Positions 59,113-64,000 of a stretch of DNA of 64,000 bases are shown here, piece by piece. The position numbers and the translations under genes were made by a program. Location: NCBI GenBank assembly GCA_963846315.1, contig CAWJVM010000013.1:124001-188000 (forward strand). The letters are read 5' to 3'. The notes beneath the pieces are model-generated. The model had not been told where the DNA came from. It worked only from the letters and a program-made list of their open reading frames with translations, and searched no databases. Numbering within the stretch: position 1 is the stretch's first letter; every line of letters starts with the position of its first letter. Origin of the DNA: RPQJ01 sp963846315 (GTDB lineage Bacteria; Pseudomonadota; Gammaproteobacteria; Steroidobacterales; Steroidobacteraceae).

Positions 59113-60885
59113 CTAGTGGCCGTGCGAGCCGACGGCCGGCGCAGGTGCGACCGGTTTCGCCGGCTGCGGCTTCAACGAATCCTTCAGCTCGCGCCGCAGG
59201 ATCTTGCCGACGTTGGTTTTCGGCAATTCATCGCGAAAGTACACACGCTTCGGTACCTTGTAGCCGGTCAGGTCCTTGCGGCAATGCTCGATCACCGCTT
59301 CCTCCGTGAGTGACGAATCCTTGCGCACGACGAACAGCGCCACCACTTCGCCGGCGCGTTCGTCCGGCTGGGCCACCGCTGCCACCTCGACCACGCCAGG
59401 ACACGTCACCGCGACGCCTTCCACTTCGTTGGGGTACACGTTGAATCCCGACACCAGGATCATGTCCTTCTTGCGATCTTCGATGAAGACGAAGCCCTTG
59501 CTGTCCATGTAGCCGATGTCGCCCGTGCGCAGCACCTGGCCCGGCAGCATGACCTTCTCTGTTTCATCCGGACGGTTCCAGTAGCCGCGCATCACCTGCG
59601 GCCCTTCCACGCAGATCTCGCCGGACTGACCCTGTGGCAACGCTTTGCCGTCGTCGTCGCGGATCGTGATGATCGTCGACGAGATCGGCAGGCCGATCGA
59701 ACCGTTGAAATCGTCTCCCGGTCGATTGATGGTTGCCGCCGGCGAGGTCTCGGTGAGGCCCCAGGCCTGCGTCAGCACGTTGCCCGTGACTGCCTTCCAG
59801 CGCTCGGCCACGGCCTGTTGCACGGCCATGCCTCCGCCGAGGCTCACGCGCAGTCCCGAGAAATCCAGGCCATCGAAGCCCTTGGTATGCAATAGCGAAT
59901 TGAAGAGCGTGTTGACGCCCGCGAAGAACGAAAAGGGGTGCCGCGCCAGCTCCTGCACGAATCCAGCAAAGTCACGCGGGTTCGGGATCAGGATGTTGTG
60001 CGCGCCAAGCTTGATCATCGTCAGGCTGTTCGCCGTCAGCGCGAAGATGTGATACAGCGGCAGCGCCGTGATTGCGACCAGCGCCTGGTTCGGATCGAGG
60101 TGTGGCTGGATCCACGCTTCGGACTGCAGCACGTTCGCGACGAGGTTGCGGTGCGTGAGCACCGCGCCCTTCGATACGCCCGTCGTGCCGCCGGTGTACT
60201 GCAGGAACGCGATGTCCTCGTGCCCGAGCTCGACGGGTTCGAGGTTCTCGTAGCGCCCCTTGCTCAGCGCGTCGTTGAAGCTCACGGCACCGGGCAGGCT
60301 GTACTCCGGCACCTGCTTCTTCACGTGACGCAGCGCAAAGTTGACCAGCAGCGATTTCGGGAAGCCGAGCAAGTCACCGACGCCGGTGACGACGACAGTG
60401 TCGAGAGCCAGGTCGCCGTGCACTTCAGCCAGGGTGTGGGCGAAGTTCTCGAGGATCAGGATTGCCCGCGCGCCGGAATCGTGCAACTGGTGTCGCAGCT
60501 CGCGCGGCGTGTACATCGGGTTGGTGTTGACGATCGTCAGGCCGGCACGGAACGCACCCAGGATCGCGACCGGATACTGCAGCACGTTGGGCAGCATCAG
60601 CGCGATGCGGTCGCCCTTGCGCAGTCGGGCGACCTTCTGCAAGTAAGCCGCGAACCGGCTGGCGAGCACGTCGATGTCGCCATAGGTCAGCGTGCGGTCC
60701 ATGCAGGTGAAACAGGGCCGGTCGCGGTGCATTGCGATGGCCTGCTCGATCAGCTCGACCAGCGAGCGGTACTCGGACGGATTGATTTCGGCCGGCACGC
60801 CGGCCGGGTAATGCTGCAGCCAGATTTTTTCCAAGACGGGTCCCCTGGTGTCTGCGCCCGCAGTCATGGCTGCAGGCGGCGTCAT
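59113..60885 (-). CDS. fadD: Long-chain fatty acid-CoA ligase
   Basis: 590 aa AMP-forming enzyme. The AMP-binding motif YTGGTTGVSKGAV, the linker GYMDSKGFVFIEDRKKDMILVSG-like region (split here by GDIGYMDSKG and DRKKDMI) and the catalytic Lys in LPKTNVGKILRR are present. It activates fatty acids for beta-oxidation. EKIWLQHYPAGVPAEI near the start is typical of FadD. It is followed on the same strand by no close partner. Confidence 0.95.
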   Translation of the reverse strand: MTPPAAMTAGADTRGPVLEKIWLQHYPAGVPAEINPSEYRSLVELIEQAIAMHRDRPCFTCMDRTLTYGDIDVLASRFAAYLQKVARLRKGDRIALMLPNVLQYPVAILGAFRAGLTIVNTNPMYTPRELRHQLHDSGARAILILENFAHTLAEVHGDLALDTVVVTGVGDLLGFPKSLLVNFALRHVKKQVPEYSLPGAVSFNDALSKGRYENLEPVELGHEDIAFLQYTGGTTGVSKGAVLTHRNLVANVLQSEAWIQPHLDPNQALVAITALPLYHIFALTANSLTMIKLGAHNILIPNPRDFAGFVQELARHPFSFFAGVNTLFNSLLHTKGFDGLDFSGLRVSLGGGMAVQQAVAERWKAVTGNVLTQAWGLTETSPAATINRPGDDFNGSIGLPISSTIITIRDDDGKALPQGQSGEICVEGPQVMRGYWNRPDETEKVMLPGQVLRTGDIGYMDSKGFVFIEDRKKDMILVSGFNVYPNEVEGVAVTCPGVVEVAAVAQPDERAGEVVALFVVRKDSSLTEEAVIEHCRKDLTGYKVPKRVYFRDELPKTNVGKILRRELKDSLKPQPAKPVAPAPAVGSHGH

Positions 60886-60951
60886 GCGGTCTATATAACA
60901 GCGCGGCCGCTCAAAAACACCGACCCCGCGATCCGCAGAAATCGGTAGGGG

Positions 60952-61617
60952 CTATCTTCCGCCCAGCAGCGGCTGCAGGTGCGGCCAGACCTCGTCCAGC
61001 AACCGGGACTGGGCCGCCGCCGCGGGATGAATGCCGTCCTCCTGGAAGAGATTCTCGTGCGGGGCGACCTTTTCGAGCAGAAACGGCACGCTCGACAGCT
61101 TGAATTGCCGCGACAGGTCGCCATACAGGCCGTGGAAGTCGCGGGTGTAGGCGGGGCCGTAGTTGGGCGGGATCTTCATGCCGACCAGCAGAATCCTTGC
61201 CCCGGCTTGCTGCGAATTGCGGATGATGGCTTCGAAGTTGCGGCGGATGTCGGCGATGGGCAGCCCCCGCAGTCCGTCGTTGCCGCCCAGTTCCACGATG
61301 ACGATCGCTGGCCGATGCGTGGCCAGGGCCCGGGGCAGCCGCGCCAGCGCGCCGCCCGTGGTCTCGCCGCTCGAACTGGCGTTGACGACACGGTGACCGT
61401 ACCCTTTGGCGCGCAGCCGAGCCTGCAGCAGGGCCACCCAGCCTTGCTCGACTCGAATTCCGTACCCCGCGCTGAGACTGTCGCCCAGGACCAGGATGGT
61501 AGGGGTGGTCACCGGCGTGTCCGCCGCCCGGGCCGTCGCGGGCACGCCGCAGGCGAGCAGGACGAGGCACAGGACACGAATGGCAGCGAGCGACAAGAAG
61601 GCTTTGATGAACGACAC
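60952..61617 (-). CDS. tesA: GDSL-type esterase / acyl-CoA thioesterase I
   Basis: About 221 aa. A signal peptide ends near PATARA, then SGNH blocks: GDSLSAGYG (Ser), SSGETTGG (Gly), GGNDGLRG (Asn) and DGIHP (Asp, His). This periplasmic enzyme hydrolyses acyl thioesters and esters. No ATG is available; GTG at 61617 keeps the signal peptide, and TTG at 61596 is an alternative. With GTG the gene overlaps the divergent ABC gene's start by 11 nt. Confidence 0.88.
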   Translation of the reverse strand: MSFIKAFLSLAAIRVLCLVLLACGVPATARAADTPVTTPTILVLGDSLSAGYGIRVEQGWVALLQARLRAKGYGHRVVNASSSGETTGGALARLPRALATHRPAIVIVELGGNDGLRGLPIADIRRNFEAIIRNSQQAGARILLVGMKIPPNYGPAYTRDFHGLYGDLSRQFKLSSVPFLLEKVAPHENLFQEDGIHPAAAAQSRLLDEVWPHLQPLLGGR

Positions 61618-62287
61618 GACGGTGGTGCTGGCAGCGGAAGGACTCGGCAAGCAGGTTAGCAGTCCCGAAGGAACGCTGGCCATCTTGTCGGACGTGTCGC
61701 TGTCGATCCGGCGCGGCGAATCCGTGGCGATCATCGGTGCGTCGGGAGCGGGCAAATCGACGCTGCTCGCCTTGCTCGCGGGACTCGACGAGCCGACGTC
61801 CGGCCGCGCCTTGCTGTCGGGCAACGACCTGACGCAACTCGACGAGGACGGCCGCGCTGCGGTGCGGGCCAGTCACGTCGGCTTCGTCTTCCAGTCGTTT
61901 CACCTCGTACCATCACTCACGGCCCTGGAAAACGTGATGCTGCCGCTCGAACTCGCGCGACGCCCGGATGCGCGTGCGGCGGCGCGCGAAGTGCTCGGCC
62001 GCGTCGGTCTCGCCGAGCGGGTCGGACACTACCCAAGACAGTTGTCCGGTGGTGAACAGCAGCGCGTGGCGATTGCGCGCGCCTTCGTGCGCGAGCCGGA
62101 CGTGCTGTTCGCCGACGAGCCGACCGGCAATCTCGACGCGGCGACCGGCGGCAAGATCATGGACCTGCTGTTCGGACTGAATCGCGCGACGCAGACCACG
62201 CTCGTGCTCGTGACGCACGACCGGCAACTCGCCGGGCGCTGTGATCGCATCATCCAACTCGAGGCCGGACGCGTCGTATCCGGTTGA
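61607..62287 (+). CDS. ybbA: ABC transporter ATP-binding protein (YbbA/LolD type)
   Basis: 226 aa. Walker A GASGAGKST, signature LSGGEQQRVAIAR and Walker B LFADEPTGNLD are intact. The sequence belongs to the LolD/MacB-like group. It pairs with the FtsX-type permease next to it, and the divergent tesA neighbour matches the E. coli tesA/ybbA-ybbP arrangement. AAGAAGG 5 nt before the ATG supports the start. Substrate is unknown. Confidence 0.9.
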   Translation: MNDTTVVLAAEGLGKQVSSPEGTLAILSDVSLSIRRGESVAIIGASGAGKSTLLALLAGLDEPTSGRALLSGNDLTQLDEDGRAAVRASHVGFVFQSFHLVPSLTALENVMLPLELARRPDARAAAREVLGRVGLAERVGHYPRQLSGGEQQRVAIARAFVREPDVLFADEPTGNLDAATGGKIMDLLFGLNRATQTTLVLVTHDRQLAGRCDRIIQLEAGRVVSG

Positions 62288-62295
62288 AGCGCAGC

Positions 62296-64000
62296 ATGCC
62301 GTCCCTAGCCTTCGCGTTGCGCAACCTGCTGCGGGACTTCAAGTCCGGCGAGCTCGCCATCCTGGTGCTGGCGCTGCTGGTTGCGGTGGCCTCGCTGACG
62401 GCGGTCGGCTTCTTCACCAGTCGCATTGGCCTGGCCGTCGAGCGCCAGGCCGGTGAAGTGCTGGCTGCCGATCTGCGACTCGAGTCCGCGCGGCCGATTA
62501 CAGGAACCTACGACGCGGAGGCCGCCCGACGCGGTCTGCGCTCTGCGCGCATCGAGTCGATGCCGAGCGTGGTTTTCTTTGGCCAGGAGTCGTCATTGAT
62601 CGCGCTGCGCGCCGTCGGCGCAGGCTACCCATTGCGCGGTCGCCTCAAGACGGCCGACGAGCCGTTTGGTGTGGGCACGGTCACCGACGACCTTCCCGCG
62701 CCGGGCGAAGCCTGGGCCGATTCGCGGCTGCTCGCGAAGCTGGGTGCGCAGGTGGGTTCGAGTCTCGACGTGGGCGCGCACACGGTCCGCGTCACTCGGG
62801 TGCTCGACTACCGTCCGGATCAAGGCAGCGGCTTCGCCGATCTCTCGGCGACCCTGCTGATCAATCGCGCCGACCTGCCAGCTACGCAACTCGTGCAGCC
62901 CGGCAGTCGCGTCAGCCGTGCCGTGCTGTTCGCGGGAGAGCCGGGGCCGGTCGATGATTTCCGCGAATGGTTGAAGGCTGGCAAGAAGCCCGGCGAGCGG
63001 GTGCAGTCGATCGCCGACGCCAGTCCGCAGATCCGCGCGTCGGCCGATCGCGCCGGGCGCTTCCTGTCGCTTGCGAGCCTGGTGAGCGTGCTGCTGTCGG
63101 CCATTGCTGTCGCGATGGCCGCGCAGCGCTATGCCCGCCGTCACCTCGACACCGTCGCGCTGATGAAGTGCATGGGTGCGCCGCAGCGGTTCGTGCTGCT
63201 GCAGACCATCATGCAGCTCGTCACCATCGCACTCGTCACCGCACTTGCAGGCACGGCCATCGGATATGTCGCGCAGTCCGGCATTGCCTGGCTGCTGCGA
63301 GATCTGCTGCGCGGTGACTTGCCACCGCCCTCAGGGGATGCATTCCTGCTCGGCGTCGTCACTGCCGTCGTCGTGCTGGTCGGGTTCGCGCTGCCACCCT
63401 TGCTGCGCCTGAAGCGCGTGCCGCCGGCGCGCGTCCTGCGCCGCGACCTCGAGCCACCGCCACTGCGCTACGCGGTGGTGTACGGATTGGCGATCGGCGC
63501 GGTCCTCGCGCTGCTGTACTGGATCGTGCGCGATCCGCAACTCGTGGGTTACGTAGCGGGGGGTCTCGGTGCGACGTTCGTGCTGCTCGCCATCGCAGGC
63601 TGGTTGCTGGTGAAGGCACTGGCGCCGTTGCGCAGCGGTGTCGGTGTGGCGTGGCGCTATGGGCTTGCCAACATCGCGCGCCGCGGCCGCGACAGCATCG
63701 TGCAGATCGTGGCATTCGGCCTGGGTTTCATGGTGTTGCTGCTACTCGCGCTGGTGCGCGACGACCTGCTGCGGGACTGGCAGCGCAGCCTGCCGGTCGA
63801 TGCGCCCAACTACTTCATGATCAACATCCGTCCGGACGAGGGCGCAGGCGTCGAGCAGTTCTTTGCCAAGGCCGGCCTGCCGGCGACGGAGCTGGTGCCC
63901 ATGCTGCGGGCCCGCCTCAGCTCCATCAACGGCGTGCCGGTGGAGCAGATCATGTTCCAGGGCGAACGTGCCAGGGATTTCGTCGAGCGCGAGGCGAACC
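62296..64000 (+). CDS. ybbP: FtsX-family ABC transporter permease (YbbP type), 3' truncated by window
   Basis: At least 568 aa; the frame is open to the right edge. An N-terminal membrane helix (about 16-37) is followed by a periplasmic domain, then a group of helices (FLSLASLVSVLLSAIAVAMA, near 255) with the FtsX motif LKCMGAPQRFVLLQ, and a second membrane block from about 392. E. coli YbbP is about 800 aa. A TTG at 62284 overlapping the ybbA stop is an alternative start. It probably moves a hydrophobic substrate with YbbA. Confidence 0.88.
   Translation, partial: MPSLAFALRNLLRDFKSGELAILVLALLVAVASLTAVGFFTSRIGLAVERQAGEVLAADLRLESARPITGTYDAEAARRGLRSARIESMPSVVFFGQESSLIALRAVGAGYPLRGRLKTADEPFGVGTVTDDLPAPGEAWADSRLLAKLGAQVGSSLDVGAHTVRVTRVLDYRPDQGSGFADLSATLLINRADLPATQLVQPGSRVSRAVLFAGEPGPVDDFREWLKAGKKPGERVQSIADASPQIRASADRAGRFLSLASLVSVLLSAIAVAMAAQRYARRHLDTVALMKCMGAPQRFVLLQTIMQLVTIALVTALAGTAIGYVAQSGIAWLLRDLLRGDLPPPSGDAFLLGVVTAVVVLVGFALPPLLRLKRVPPARVLRRDLEPPPLRYAVVYGLAIGAVLALLYWIVRDPQLVGYVAGGLGATFVLLAIAGWLLVKALAPLRSGVGVAWRYGLANIARRGRDSIVQIVAFGLGFMVLLLLALVRDDLLRDWQRSLPVDAPNYFMINIRPDEGAGVEQFFAKAGLPATELVPMLRARLSSINGVPVEQIMFQGERARDFVEREAN

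Overview
The window is a contiguous piece of a high-GC proteobacterial chromosome. Most of its genes are housekeeping genes in gammaproteobacterial order: yicC-gmk, rpoZ-spoT-ridA-recG, rph-rdgB-hemW, mrcA divergent from pilMNOPQ-aroK-aroB, tesA divergent from an ABC pair. An aa3 cytochrome oxidase, type IV pili and a complete bioB-F-H/C-D block suggest an aerobic, motile gammaproteobacterium, possibly Xanthomonadales/Nevskiales-like. I cannot name a genus from sequence alone. I see no insertion sequence, prophage, tRNA, rRNA or CRISPR array.

Layout. 1-2.8 kb: the end of a DUF885 metallopeptidase, a DsbA-like thioredoxin and a VanZ-like membrane protein. 2.8-11.5 kb: cytochrome c oxidase and heme A assembly (cyoE, ctaA, SCO-like, surf1, a DUF2909 gene, coxC, ctaG, a 42-aa membrane protein, coxA, coxB, DUF2244). 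11.5-16.3 kb: biotin synthesis, with bioH and bioC fused into one gene and a candidate BirA operator at the bioB/comF divergent start. 16.4-24.6 kb: comF, nhaA, ubiA, recG, ridA, spoT, rpoZ. 24.7-31.5 kb: a minor pilin and pilY1 cluster lying between rpoZ and gmk, which are usually neighbours. 31.5-37.3 kb: gmk, yicC, a PP2C phosphatase, rph-rdgB-hemW and rpmE, with a DnaA-box cluster just before rpmE. 37.4-42 kb: an M48 peptidase, gltA, a structured intergenic region and two less characterised genes. 42-55.8 kb: a frameshifted mrcA, a c-di-GMP-I riboswitch, pilMNOPQ, aroK-aroB-dgt-pyrF-hemE and ppa. 55.9-64 kb: GIY-YIG protein, a second HExxPGH metalloprotein, YaeQ, a GFA-family protein, fadD, tesA, and an ABC transporter cut by the window edge.

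The non-coding DNA is the most unusual part. (1) Heptamer arrays (TTAGGGG)n, and a sister family (TTAGTGA)n, sit in intergenic gaps. They are often inverted pairs around about 40-125 nt, and several supply the stop codon of the flanking gene. (2) Between gltA and a host-attachment-family gene lie two inverted copies of a roughly 135-nt element. Each has a long and a short hairpin whose stems differ in sequence but stay paired, while the loops and linkers are identical. (3) A GEMM-I aptamer precedes pilMNOPQ. (4) Three perfect DnaA boxes and an AT-rich tract lie between hemW and rpmE, close to where gene orientation changes from mostly leftward to mostly rightward.
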